A stretch of DNA of 33,777 bases from Oscillospiraceae bacterium (lineage in GTDB: Bacteria; Bacillota; Clostridia; Oscillospirales; Oscillospiraceae), in NCBI GenBank assembly GCA_031270395.1, contig JAISXU010000007.1:1-33777 (forward strand), written 5' to 3'. Shown here piece by piece: positions 7,447 through 15,659 of the stretch. The position numbers and the translations under genes are program-made. Below the pieces are notes generated by a model. It was not told where the DNA came from, searched no databases, and saw only the letters and a list, made by a program, of their open reading frames with translations. Position 1 is the stretch's first letter. The number at the start of each line of letters is the position of its first letter.

Positions 7447-7494
7447 ACCCGTTTGCGGTACGACGGCGCTTTGCGCGCCGCGTCACGAACGGGT
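7447..7494. other. nested hairpin between dnaX and ybaB
   Basis: An outer 7-bp stem (7447-7453 with 7488-7494) encloses an inner 6-bp GC stem (7464-7469 with 7475-7480). The structure fills almost the whole dnaX-ybaB spacer. No T-tract follows on either strand, so it is not a standard terminator. It could be an mRNA processing or stabilising element. Confidence 0.5.
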
Positions 7495-7496
7495 AT

Positions 7497-8570
7497 CTAT
7501 TCGCACAGCTTTATGACGCAGAGCTCCGCGGCGAGTCTGCCTCCGAGCCCGCGCGTTATCTCCTGCGCCGAGCGGGCCATCGCGTCGAGACAGCCGTACA
7601 ATTTTTCACCTGACGCCTTCCCCGAAAGACCTTCGAGCGTCGCGGCGTCATATCCGCCGCTGAGCAAGCCGTCTCCGCCCCGCGGCATGAGCTTTGCTAT
7701 GAGACAGTCGCGCGTGAGGCGCGACAATTCACCTATGACGGCCGTCATATCGCCGCCCGCCATATACACCTCGTCAAGCGCTTTCAGCGCACGCGGCGCG
7801 TCGCCGTCGAGCACCGCCGATACGATTCGGACGGCGCGGCTCTCCCCCGCGAGTCCTAGCGCGGAGAGCACCCTCTCCCTGTCCACGTCTCCGCCCGCCG
7901 AGCACTGGTCGAGCAGCGACAGCGCGTCTCTCATAGCGCCGTCGGACAGGCGGGCGAGCAGCCCGGCGGCGGCTTCTTCGAGTTCAAAGCCCTCCGCCCG
8001 CGCTATTTTTATCAGGCGCGCCGCCACAATATCCGCGGGTATGCGCTTAAACGAAAAGCGCTGACAGCGCGAGACGATCGTCGCGGGCACCTTGTGTACC
8101 TCGGTGGTAGCCAGAATAAAAACGAGATGCTCGGGAGGCTCCTCAAGCATTTGCAAAAGCGCGCTGAACGCCTGCGACGTCATCATATGCACTTCGTCGA
8201 TGATATACACGCGTTTTCTGACGGACGCCGGAGTGTACACGACCTCGTCGAGAAGCGCGCGCACGTCGTCCACGCGGTTGTTCGACGCGGCGTCAAGCTC
8301 CAGCACGTCGAGTATCGCGCCGCCCTCTATCCCGCGGCAGGACGGACACTCGTTGCACGGATTTCCGTCCGCGGGAGACTCGCAGTTTACGGCGCGCGCG
8401 AGTATTTTCGCGCAGGACGTCTTGCCCGTGCCGCGCGTCCCGACGAACAGATACGCGTGCGAGAGCCTGTCAAGCGCCACCTGACGTTTGAGCGTCTGCG
8501 TCACGTGCTCCTGCCCCGCGACGTCGTCAAACGTCCGCGGACGCCATTTTCTGTACAAAGCCTGATACAT
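7497..8570 (-). CDS. dnaX: DNA polymerase III clamp-loader subunit, short DnaX
   Basis: The AAA+ clamp loader ATPase that loads the sliding clamp. It has the MYQALYRKWRP start, Walker A GTRGTGKTS, the zinc module with four cysteines (C..NPCNECPSC), Walker B VYIIDEVHM, and the VSRCQRF sensor/arginine-finger region, then domain III. The protein ends at 357 residues after LAAELCVIKLCE, where most Firmicutes DnaX proteins continue for 150 or more residues. It therefore holds gamma-like domains I-III but no tau-specific domains IV-V. ATG 8570 was chosen because it gives the conserved N-terminus and has GGAG upstream. The gene follows the SRP RNA and precedes ybaB, the Bacillus-like order. Confidence 0.92.
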   Translation of the reverse strand: MYQALYRKWRPRTFDDVAGQEHVTQTLKRQVALDRLSHAYLFVGTRGTGKTSCAKILARAVNCESPADGNPCNECPSCRGIEGGAILDVLELDAASNNRVDDVRALLDEVVYTPASVRKRVYIIDEVHMMTSQAFSALLQMLEEPPEHLVFILATTEVHKVPATIVSRCQRFSFKRIPADIVAARLIKIARAEGFELEEAAAGLLARLSDGAMRDALSLLDQCSAGGDVDRERVLSALGLAGESRAVRIVSAVLDGDAPRALKALDEVYMAGGDMTAVIGELSRLTRDCLIAKLMPRGGDGLLSGGYDAATLEGLSGKASGEKLYGCLDAMARSAQEITRGLGGRLAAELCVIKLCE

Positions 8571-8612
8571 CTGTATCTCCAACTCAAAAGACCGGATCGT
8601 CCGCCGCCGTCC

Positions 8613-8898
8613 GTTGCAGAGCCCGCGCACCCGCCTTTGAAAGCCGCGTTATACCCGTTACCGGGGCAGCCGGCTCGGGGCCGGTCGCCTCGCGGCACAC
8701 ACGGGTCTCCGCTTAATGCTGCTCGGTTCCCCGCCTGACATGATTCACGGATCCATGTTGCGCGAGACCGGCCCGTCAACGCCGCTTACCCCGGGCTGGC
8801 GGCACAGCGCGTTCCCTGGGGCGGGAATTCATCCCTGCTATAGCGGGTTGCAGGCTACAGGGCACCGCTGACTCCCCGACTAGCGCGGACTCTGCAAC
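8613..8898 (-). ncRNA. ffs: signal recognition particle RNA, long (Alu-containing) form
   Basis: The minus strand matches the Bacillus-type long SRP RNA throughout. The 5' Alu part carries GCTAGTCGGGGAG and AGCGGTGCCCTGTA. The S-domain tip has GTCAGG, a GGAA tetraloop region and GAGCAGCATTAAG. The two ends pair: GTTGCAGAG at 8890-8898 with CTCTGCAAC at 8613-8621. It scaffolds Ffh for cotranslational membrane targeting. It begins only 21 bases after the rpsI stop with no clear promoter of its own, so it is probably processed from the rplM-rpsI transcript, and it ends 43 bases before dnaX. End positions are inferred from the closing stem. Confidence 0.93.
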
Positions 8899-8919
8899 AG
8901 ACGGCGACGGCACAGCGGA

Positions 8920-9324
8920 TTATCTCTTTGAGAACTGTGGCGCGCGGCGCGCGGCCTTGAGTCCGTATTTCTTGCGCTCCTTCATCCTCGGGTCGCGCGT
9001 GAGGAAGCCCGCCGCTTTGAGGAGCGGGCGGAACGAGTCGTCTATCTGCAAGAGAGCGCGCGCGACGCCGTGCCGTATGGCGCCCGCCTGCCCCGTGACG
9101 CCGCCGCCGGCGACCGTAGTCTCGATATCGACCTTGTCGGCGGTTCCCGTCGTGATGAGCGGCTGGCGAACGAGCAGCTTGAGCGTCTCCAGCCCGAAAT
9201 AGTCGTCTATGTCTCTGCCGTTGATTGTCACGGAACCCGTACCCCCGGGGAACACGCGCACCCTCGCTACAGAGGATTTTCTTCTGCCCGTGCCGTATAC
9301 GTATGGCTTTTTACTCGTGTACAT
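8920..9324 (-). CDS. rpsI: 30S ribosomal protein S9
   Basis: S9 of 134 residues: [23 protein letters not shown] at the start, the [19 protein letters not shown] core, and the basic tail ending in FSKR whose last arginine reaches the P-site tRNA in ribosomes. The ATG at 9324 lies inside the end of rplM (14-base overlap) and has GGGGGG 6 bases upstream, indicating translational coupling. It is the usual partner of rplM. Confidence 0.98.
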   Translation of the reverse strand: MYTSKKPYVYGTGRRKSSVARVRVFPGGTGSVTINGRDIDDYFGLETLKLLVRQPLITTGTADKVDIETTVAGGGVTGQAGAIRHGVARALLQIDDSFRPLLKAAGFLTRDPRMKERKKYGLKAARRAPQFSKR

Positions 9325-9766
9325 GTTGTCCCCCCTGATTTTGCCGCCACTCGACAGGCTTCTGCGCGGCGTGCTTGTGCTCCGCGCCGTTGAAAATGCG
9401 CAGACGCTTCAGCGCCTCCGCGGACAGCGTATTTTTCGCCATCATCCCGCGCACGGCGAGCTGCATGGCAAAGTCCGGACGCGTCTCCATTATGCTCTTA
9501 TACTGTATTTCCTTGAGCCCGCCTATCCAGCCGCTGTGACGGCGGTAATACTTCTGCGTCAGCTTATTGCCGGTGAGTACCGCCCGCGACGCGTTGATTA
9601 TGATAACAAAATCACCGCAGTCCACGTTAGGCGTGTAGTCCGGCTTGTGCTTCCCGCGCAGCAGTACGGCCGCCTGCGCCGCGGTGCGCCCGAGCGGTCT
9701 GCCCGCGGCGTCAAGGATATACCACGCGCGCTGCACCGTCCCTTTTTTCGCAAGTGTAGTTGACAT
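9311..9766 (-). CDS. rplM: 50S ribosomal protein L13
   Basis: L13 with the conserved [19 protein letters not shown], the [20 protein letters not shown] segment and [20 protein letters not shown]. About 151 residues, normal for the family. ATG 9766 follows AGGATAGGT; a GTG one codon earlier is possible. First gene of the minus-strand run, read from the promoter at 9844-9872. In some bacteria L13 or its leader controls this operon, but I see no specific binding structure in the 75-base leader. Confidence 0.98.
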   Translation of the reverse strand: MSTTLAKKGTVQRAWYILDAAGRPLGRTAAQAAVLLRGKHKPDYTPNVDCGDFVIIINASRAVLTGNKLTQKYYRRHSGWIGGLKEIQYKSIMETRPDFAMQLAVRGMMAKNTLSAEALKRLRIFNGAEHKHAAQKPVEWRQNQGGQHVHE

Positions 9767-9843
9767 CACTTTACCTATCCTTCCCCGTTCGTTCTGCTTG
9801 TACTGACTGGGTCATAATCGCTCTCTCTGATTTACGTTCCGCC

Positions 9844-9872
9844 ATTGTACAACGCTTGCGCGCGCATGTCAA
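9844..9872 (-). promoter_or_regulatory. sigma-A type promoter of rplM-rpsI
   Basis: On the minus strand TTGACA (9872-9867) and TACAAT (9849-9844) are separated by 17 bases. The transcript would start about 70 bases before rplM. It is the only strong promoter I found ahead of the long minus-strand run rplM to ogg. Confidence 0.85.
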
Positions 9873-9984
9873 TAGCAATTTTGAAAATTTTTATGACCGG
9901 CGTCCCGCAAACTCGTATTTTCACTGCTTTGCTTCCGTATGCTCGCCCGTGCTCGTTTTCATTTTCATTTTTTATCGCATGTCG

Positions 9985-11721
9985 TCACCGCGCGTGCCGC
10001 CTGAGATTATAGAGGCTCTGCGGGAGTCCCTTGACGATTTCGTTCACGCCCGGCTCGGTCGAGAACGTCAGTTTTACGCCCATCTGCCGCAGCAGTACCG
10101 CGCTGAGCTTGTCGCTGAGTCCGAACGGGTAGGCGAACGCGACGACACTCTCCCCTGTCGCCGCCTCGATTTCGGCGCGCGAGCGCGCGTAGTCGCCGCG
10201 CAGCACCGCGATATACTCCTCCTCGCTCTCGTCCGCGAACCGCAGAACGCCGGGACGCGGCGGGTCGTCGCGCCCCTCGACCTGGTGCATATCGTAGCTG
10301 TGGCTCTGGATGGAGATCAGACCCGAGTCTGCCATCTCGCGCATCTCGGCCTCCCCGAAATGCGGGAGCATCGGCTCGCCCGTATTTTTGTACGTATCGC
10401 GTCCGACGGAGACGCCGATAATGAACATCACAGCCTTGTAGCCCATGCTCCTGAGTACGGGAAACGCGAGCTCGTAATTGCTCATATACCCGTCGTCAAA
10501 CGTGATCAGCACGGGCTTTTCCGGCAGGTCGGTCCCCTGCTCGACGTAACCGATGAGCTCGTCTATGCCGACGGTCGTATATCCCCCGTCCGCTAGCGCG
10601 CGCATGTCCGCCTCGAACGCGGACAGCGACGTCCCGTTGGCCGGAGCCTCCCCGCCCAATGTCGCGTCGTCATAGATGTCGTGGTACATGTACACGGTCA
10701 GCTCGCTCGTGTAGTCGCCGGAGTCGTCCGGGACGTAACGGCCGGCGTCGCCGAACATCTCGGCGAGCATCATATCGCCTACGCAGTTGCGAAAATGCGT
10801 CGTGTCGTAAAAATATCGCGCGTCGTCCGGTATGAAGCCGTCCGAAAAATCATGGTACGGCGTTATTTCGCCGAGCAGCTCTCGAAAAACGCGTATGTCC
10901 TCCGGGGCAAACCGCTCGAGCTCTCCGGAGCGCAGCGGGGGAATTACCACCGTGAGCGCTATCCCGCGCCCGTCGCACAGCCGCTTTAGCTCGCGCACCG
11001 CATCCATGCACTCGCCGAGTCCCGTGAGTCCGACCTTGTAGTCGGGCGGACGCGTGAATTCCGGATACAGCGCGAGGTATTCCGCCAAAGACCCGATCGC
11101 CTCCGCGTCGCGCGACGTCTTATCGTACGCGCCGGTCTCCGGCGTAAAGACGTCGAACTCCATTTGCAGATAGCTGTCCCGCGCTTTGGCGCCCATCTTC
11201 GCGATCGCGTAGTTCGGATTCGCAAAGAGGAACCGCAGCCAGTCGAGCGGGTCGTCGGAAAGTCCCGGATGTGCCCGCTCCGTGTCGTTTTCGGCGTCCT
11301 CCGCGTGATCCGCCGCGCTGATAAACGGCAGATTGAGCAGAATATGACGCGCCTCGTAATTGTCCGCGATATATTCGGCCAGTCTGAGCGTATACGCCAT
11401 GTCCGCGCCATAGTTGAACATGTTGTACCATGACAGTCCCGTGTATTCGCCCAGCGTTCGGGTTGAGATGGAGCTCGAACCCGACGGGCCGAGGATATAC
11501 GCGTCGTATTTGTCGTGATTGCGCCGGAGGTACTCAAATTTCGCGGCCTTAGGATTGTTCGTCATATCGAACGAATACCAGTTATACGCGACGTCGCCGA
11601 ACACGCCGAACGGATCGACCACGGCGTTCAGGACGCAGATCGCCGCCGCGACCGTAAAGACGGCGGCAAGCAGCAGCAAAAACCACCGTCTCGCCGGCAT
11701 AGACGTATCCGTTTGCGGCAT
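9985..11721 (-). CDS. membrane-anchored SGNH hydrolase-like / NodB polysaccharide deacetylase fusion
   Basis: A 578-residue two-domain protein. Residues 13-34 form one N-terminal membrane helix, so the rest should lie outside the cell. Residues about 70-330 look like an SGNH/DltD-AlgX-like domain: a GPSGSSS nucleophile loop (77-84) and a C-terminal DTTH (306-309) giving the Asp-His pair. Residues about 340-578 are a NodB deacetylase of the PgaB-like type: MYHDI, metal-binding ITFDDGY (D409, D410), SHSYDMH (H474, H479) and AYPFG. It probably edits acetyl groups on a cell-wall or surface polysaccharide, an inference from domains only. ATG 11721 is chosen because GGGAG lies 7 bases upstream and a promoter covers the earlier in-frame starts. 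Confidence 0.85.
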   Translation of the reverse strand: MPQTDTSMPARRWFLLLLAAVFTVAAAICVLNAVVDPFGVFGDVAYNWYSFDMTNNPKAAKFEYLRRNHDKYDAYILGPSGSSSISTRTLGEYTGLSWYNMFNYGADMAYTLRLAEYIADNYEARHILLNLPFISAADHAEDAENDTERAHPGLSDDPLDWLRFLFANPNYAIAKMGAKARDSYLQMEFDVFTPETGAYDKTSRDAEAIGSLAEYLALYPEFTRPPDYKVGLTGLGECMDAVRELKRLCDGRGIALTVVIPPLRSGELERFAPEDIRVFRELLGEITPYHDFSDGFIPDDARYFYDTTHFRNCVGDMMLAEMFGDAGRYVPDDSGDYTSELTVYMYHDIYDDATLGGEAPANGTSLSAFEADMRALADGGYTTVGIDELIGYVEQGTDLPEKPVLITFDDGYMSNYELAFPVLRSMGYKAVMFIIGVSVGRDTYKNTGEPMLPHFGEAEMREMADSGLISIQSHSYDMHQVEGRDDPPRPGVLRFADESEEEYIAVLRGDYARSRAEIEAATGESVVAFAYPFGLSDKLSAVLLRQMGVKLTFSTEPGVNEIVKGLPQSLYNLRRHAR

Positions 11722-11803
11722 CTCCACACTCCCAAGCTTTTCAACGAAAATATTCGTTTCAGAATCAGAAGGCTCGGCGGCGCCCGTTTCGTTTCCGCGA
11801 GAG

Positions 11804-11832
11804 AGCATACCACACAACCGTCCGATTTTCAA
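11804..11832 (-). promoter_or_regulatory. promoter of the SGNH-NodB fusion gene
   Basis: TTGAAA (11832-11827) and TATGCT (11809-11804) are separated by 17 bases on the minus strand. The -35 box overlaps the stop codon of the decarboxylase gene. A start about 70 bases before ATG 11721 rules out the upstream in-frame codons as translation starts. Confidence 0.6.
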
Positions 11833-13265
11833 TCAGACCGCCGCTTTCGGGTCTTGCCGTCGCCCCGCAGAGCGCCGGGGAGGCCCTGGAGCGTCACTCC
11901 GGCGGCGGCGAGTCTGCGTATCTCGCGCATGGCGTCTTCGCTTATCACCTCTCCCGCCGCAATGATCGGCGTCCCCGGGGGATACGCGCGGATGTGCTCC
12001 GCGGCCACGGCGCCCACCGCGTCCCCAAGCGCCGCCAGCTCGCCGTCCTCCGGCCCTCCGCGAACGCGCGCGCGCGCTCCGGACGCCGGAAGCGCGGACG
12101 GCGCGCGCGCGTCTATCGCCAGCAGCGCGTCGGCGAGGGCGTCCAGATACCATTCCTCGTCGCAGACCGTCGCGACGGCGACTACGTAATCCGCCGCCGC
12201 CATCTCCGTCTCTATCCTGAACTCCGCGCGCAGCAGCTCCGCAAGCTCCCGCCCCGTAAGGCCCGCGCCGCGCGCGGAGACGACGATCTTGCCCGGATCA
12301 AAACCGTAAAACCCCGGAGCGCCGCCCGCCGCGCCGTTCCCCCGCCGGATTGCGCGCAGTCTCCCGAGGCTCGCTATACGCGCGTCAAACCGTCTCAGCC
12401 TGCCTTCAAGGGCGTCGAACATCTCCTTGCCCCGTGAGGCCAGAAGCCGAAGGCAGCGGTCGATCGACGCCAGAAGCACGTACGACGGACTGCTCGTCTG
12501 AAATACCGCCAGCTCGCGCCGCAGCGCGCCGGGCTCGACAAGCGGGCCGCGCGCGAGCGCGAGCGCGCATTGCGTCAGCGCGGGCAGGGTCTTATGCAGA
12601 CTCACCACCGCCGCGTCCGCGCCCTCGCGTATCGCCTGAGCGGGGAAATAGTCCGAAAAGCCGAGATGCGCGCCGTGCGCCGCGTCGACGAGAAGCGGAA
12701 TGGAACGGCTGTGCGCCGCCTCCGCAATTGCCGCCACATCGCTGACGACGCCCTCATACGTGGGCGAGGTTATTATGACGAGCGCGCAGCCGGGATTGTC
12801 CGCAATGGCTCCGGCGACGCTCTCGGGGTTGACGGAGCGCGCGATTCCGCTGTCGGCGTCCGTCTCCGGCGTTATGTAAACGGGTCGGAGACCGCACAAT
12901 TCAACGGCGGAGTACACCGACATGTGGCAGTTGCGCGCCATGACGACGGTGTCCCCGCGTGAGGTGAGCGCGCGCACGGACGCGAGCAGTCCGCACGTGC
13001 CGCCGTTCACGAGCGGAAACGCCCAAGTGCATCCGTACAGCGACGCCGCCAGCTCGGCCGTATCTCGCAGCACCCCGCGCATATCGTGCAGATTGTCAAA
13101 GCCGGGCAGCTCCGTCACGTCAACGCCGTATGGGAGTTCATCTCCCAGCATACCGGAATTCCGCTTGTGACCCGGCACGTGCATGGGTATCATCCCGCTC
13201 GACGCGTAAGCGCTCAGGCGCTCATAGAGCGCGCCTCCAATATTTTCCCGGTCGATTTTGGTCAC
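11829..13265 (-). CDS. Orn/Lys/Arg decarboxylase family PLP enzyme
   Basis: About 478 residues, fold type I PLP enzyme of the short Firmicutes arginine/lysine/ornithine decarboxylase group (YaaO/SpeA-like). Motifs: PMHVPGHKRN near the start, GVDVTELPGFDNLHD, VNGGTCG, the PLP-binding LVDAAHGAHLGF, and the Schiff-base lysine in SLHKTLPALTQ. The C-terminal domain ends in PPGTPIIAAGEVI, as in the family. It should decarboxylate a basic amino acid to a polyamine precursor; which one cannot be read from sequence. The start is unclear: GTG 13265 overlaps a GGAGG, while an in-frame ATC at 13256 has ideal spacing of 8 bases from it. In Bacillus the homologue sits next to tmk; here tmk is 2.4 kb away. 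Confidence 0.88.
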   Translation of the reverse strand: MTKIDRENIGGALYERLSAYASSGMIPMHVPGHKRNSGMLGDELPYGVDVTELPGFDNLHDMRGVLRDTAELAASLYGCTWAFPLVNGGTCGLLASVRALTSRGDTVVMARNCHMSVYSAVELCGLRPVYITPETDADSGIARSVNPESVAGAIADNPGCALVIITSPTYEGVVSDVAAIAEAAHSRSIPLLVDAAHGAHLGFSDYFPAQAIREGADAAVVSLHKTLPALTQCALALARGPLVEPGALRRELAVFQTSSPSYVLLASIDRCLRLLASRGKEMFDALEGRLRRFDARIASLGRLRAIRRGNGAAGGAPGFYGFDPGKIVVSARGAGLTGRELAELLRAEFRIETEMAAADYVVAVATVCDEEWYLDALADALLAIDARAPSALPASGARARVRGGPEDGELAALGDAVGAVAAEHIRAYPPGTPIIAAGEVISEDAMREIRRLAAAGVTLQGLPGALRGDGKTRKRRSD

Positions 13266-13404
13266 CTCCAACGATAGACGGCTTTGCCTGTAACGGATAA
13301 ACCGTCGTAAATGAGAATATTCCACTGTAAATATATCTTGCCAAGACGGTATTGTAAATGATAAAATTATTTCGCGGATCAAACTACAGGTGAAAGTGAG
13401 TCTT

Positions 13405-14247
13405 ATGAGAGAGATTTCGTGCGGTGAAATAACGGACGCCGTGGAGCGCTTGTGCGTCACGGCCGCCACGGTGCTGCCGCCCGCTCTGGGGATATTGCTC
13501 GAGTGCGCGTCCGAAGCCGAGTCGTCGCCCGCCGGCGCGTCCGCGCTGTGCGACGTCGTCGAGAATTTCAAGCTCGCCGCCGAGAGCGGCCTCCCGATAT
13601 GTCAGGACACGGGGATGGCCGTCGTGTTCGCCGAGCTCGGGCAGGACGTCCACATAACGGGCGGCCTTTTTGAGGACGCCGTCAACGAGGGCGTCCGGCG
13701 CGGGTACGAGAACGGCTTCCTGCGCAAATCGGTAGTCGCCGACCCGCTCCGGCGTGTCAATACCGGCGACAACACGCCGGCAGTCGTACACATGCGCCTG
13801 ACAGCCGGCGCGAGCGTCCGCCTTTCCGTCGCGCCTAAGGGCTTCGGGAGCGAGAATATGAGCGCCATGCGCATGTTTCTCCCGACTGACGGCATAGACG
13901 ATATCGAATCGTTCGTAGTCGATACGGTGCGGGCGGCGGGTGCGAACCCCTGCCCGCCCACCGTGATCGGCGTCGGACTGGGCGGCACCGTCGAGATGGC
14001 GGCGCTGCTGGCCAAGCGCGCGCTGACGCGTCCCGCCGACAGGCGCAGCGCCGACCCGTTTTACGCGGAAGCCGAATGGCGTATCCTCGGAAAGCTCAAC
14101 GCGCTCGGTATCGGGCCGCAGGGCTTCGGCGGCGATTTTACATCGGTGGCCGTGAGCATCGAGACATACCCGACGCACATCGCCGGTCTGCCGTGCGTCG
14201 TCAACGTGGGCTGCCACGCGACCCGCCACGCGGAATGCGTAATTTGA
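13405..14247 (+). CDS. fumarate hydratase class I / tartrate dehydratase, alpha subunit
   Basis: A 280-residue alpha subunit of the two-subunit, Fe-S class I fumarase/L-tartrate dehydratase family, which hydrates fumarate to malate. The three cluster cysteines are visible in PICQDTG, GANPCPP and VGCHATRH, and the conserved KGFGSENMSAM and GVGLGGT segments are intact. The beta subunit normally follows directly, but here hpf starts 20 bases later and no beta gene is in the window. ATG 13405 has AGGTGA 11 bases upstream; the GTG at 13390 is an alternative. The enzyme is divergent from the decarboxylase, sharing a 139-base AT-rich spacer with a weak promoter (TTGCCA at 13339, TAAAAT at 13363). 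Confidence 0.9.
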   Translation: MREISCGEITDAVERLCVTAATVLPPALGILLECASEAESSPAGASALCDVVENFKLAAESGLPICQDTGMAVVFAELGQDVHITGGLFEDAVNEGVRRGYENGFLRKSVVADPLRRVNTGDNTPAVVHMRLTAGASVRLSVAPKGFGSENMSAMRMFLPTDGIDDIESFVVDTVRAAGANPCPPTVIGVGLGGTVEMAALLAKRALTRPADRRSADPFYAEAEWRILGKLNALGIGPQGFGGDFTSVAVSIETYPTHIAGLPCVVNVGCHATRHAECVI

Positions 14248-14267
14248 TTGAGAGGAACGAACACAAA

Positions 14268-14816
14268 ATGAAGTTTACCATCACCGAGAAGAAAGTCCAG
14301 ATTTCCGACGAGCTGCGGGGTTACGCCGAGAAGAAGATAGGAAAGCTCGACCGCTTCTTCAAAAAGGAATCCGAGGCGTCTATCGTCTTCACCGTCGAGC
14401 GCGGACGCCACATCGCGGAGGTCACGCTGAAAAACAACGGCATATATTACCGTGTCAGAGAGGCGACAAGCGACATGCACGCCACAGTCGATTCCGCCGT
14501 AGCCGCGATCGAACGGCAAATACGCAAGCACAAGACGCGTCTCGAAAAGCGTCTGCGGGCGGGCGCCCTCGCGCGCGACGTCAGGCCGTCCGTCAGCTTT
14601 ACTCCCGACGACGACGACACGGAATTCAAGATAGTGCGCACAAAATCTTTTCCCCTCAAGCCTATGGCGCCGGAGGAGGCCATCCTTCAGATGAATCTGC
14701 TCGAGCACGAATTCTTTGTGTTCAGGAATCAAGACCGGGACGACGCGTTCAGCGTCGTCTACAAGCGCCGCGACGGCGGATACGGTCTGATTGGCGACGC
14801 TCCGGACGTCGGGTGA
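14268..14816 (+). CDS. hpf: long-form ribosome hibernation promoting factor
   Basis: A 182-residue HPF/YfiA. The N-terminal beta-alpha domain (MKFTITEKKVQISDELRGYAEKKIGKLDRFF) occupies the tRNA/mRNA channel of the small subunit. The C-terminal domain (about 125-180, VRTKSFPLKPMAPEEAILQMNLLEHEFFVFRN) dimerises ribosomes into 100S particles. Length and both domains fit the long form of Firmicutes. The ATG has AGAGGA about 11 bases upstream and lies 20 bases after the fumarase gene. Confidence 0.95.
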   Translation: MKFTITEKKVQISDELRGYAEKKIGKLDRFFKKESEASIVFTVERGRHIAEVTLKNNGIYYRVREATSDMHATVDSAVAAIERQIRKHKTRLEKRLRAGALARDVRPSVSFTPDDDDTEFKIVRTKSFPLKPMAPEEAILQMNLLEHEFFVFRNQDRDDAFSVVYKRRDGGYGLIGDAPDVG

Positions 14817-14881
14817 TCCATCGCCCCGGACGCCGGTATCCCGGACATGCTCCATGACGTCCGTCCGGCGCCCGCCACGCG

Positions 14882-14910
14882 TAGACATGAGCCGGGCGAT
14901 GTGATACAAT
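14882..14910 (+). promoter_or_regulatory. promoter of the tagA-tmk-cyclo-ligase operon, possibly leaderless
   Basis: TAGACA (14882-14887) and TACAAT (14905-14910) are 17 bases apart, with a TG one base before the -10 (extended -10). The expected start is at about 14917, which is the A of the first ATG of the glycosyltransferase gene. Confidence 0.65.
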
Positions 14911-14916
14911 ACCCGC

Positions 14917-15648
14917 ATGAGGACGGATGTGCTTGGCGTCGGGTTTGACGATATGACTGTCGCCGAAGCGGCAAAACGCGCGGCGGAAATGATTTCAGGT
15001 GGCGAACGCGGTTATGTCGTGACGCCGAATCCCGAGATCGTCTGGATGTGCCGCAAGAGCTCCGCGCTCAGGGAAGCGGTAAACGGCGCGTCGCTTGTCC
15101 TGGCGGACGGCGTCGGCGTCACGCTGGGGGCGCGCATACTCGGTCGCCCGTTGCGCGGACGCGTGCCGGGCATCGATTTTATCGACACTCTTTTCGGATT
15201 GATGTCGCTCTCCGGCGGACGTGTCTTTCTGTTCGGCGCGAAGCCCGGCGTCGCGGAGGCGGCTTCGGAGAAGCTGCGGCGCCGGTATCCGGGGCTTGTG
15301 GTCGCGGGCGTGTGCGACGGGTATTCCGACGACGTCTCCGCGGTGATCGGCAAAATCAACGCGGCGGCGCCGGACCTGCTCGTCGTGTGTCTCGGCGCGC
15401 CGAAGCAGGAGCTGTGGATGGCGCAAAACGCGCGGCATGTAAGTGCTGCTCTGTGCGTCGGTCTGGGGGGCGCGCTGGACGTCTTCGCGGGCGCCGTCAG
15501 GCGCGCGCCCGCGCCGTGGCGGAGGCTCGGACTCGAATGGCTCTACCGGCTCATAAGCGATCCGAGGCGCTTAAAGCGCATGGCGATATTGCCGCAGTAT
15601 CTGCTCGCCGTTATCTGGAGCGGACTGCGCGGCAAAGGCGGGAGATGA
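14917..15648 (+). CDS. WecG/TagA/CpsF family glycosyltransferase
   Basis: A 243-residue GT26 enzyme. Such proteins add N-acetylmannosamine(uronate) to a lipid-linked GlcNAc in teichoic acid or surface polysaccharide synthesis. Motifs: TPNPEIVWMC, LADGVGVTLGAR, RVPGIDF, the GGRVFLFGAKPGVAE segment, and CLGAPKQELWM near GLGGALDVFAG. A C-terminal amphipathic end (LISDPRRLKRMAILPQYLLAVIW) is the usual membrane-contact region. ATG 14917 sits at the predicted transcription start. GTG 14929, with GAGG 6 bases upstream, would also give a good N-terminus (LGVGFDDMT). The stop overlaps an ATG of the next gene. Confidence 0.92.
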   Translation: MRTDVLGVGFDDMTVAEAAKRAAEMISGGERGYVVTPNPEIVWMCRKSSALREAVNGASLVLADGVGVTLGARILGRPLRGRVPGIDFIDTLFGLMSLSGGRVFLFGAKPGVAEAASEKLRRRYPGLVVAGVCDGYSDDVSAVIGKINAAAPDLLVVCLGAPKQELWMAQNARHVSAALCVGLGGALDVFAGAVRRAPAPWRRLGLEWLYRLISDPRRLKRMAILPQYLLAVIWSGLRGKGGR

Positions 15649-15659
15649 GGGCGGCGGAT

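Noticed and set aside
6469-8064. A 531-codon plus-strand open frame opposite trmB, ybaB and dnaX
   Set aside because: It is antisense to three clearly identified genes and its low-complexity R/A-rich product arises from high GC content.
8638-8779. Small coding frames between rpsI and dnaX
   Set aside because: The interval is fully explained by the SRP RNA, whose conserved domains and pairing ends are clear.
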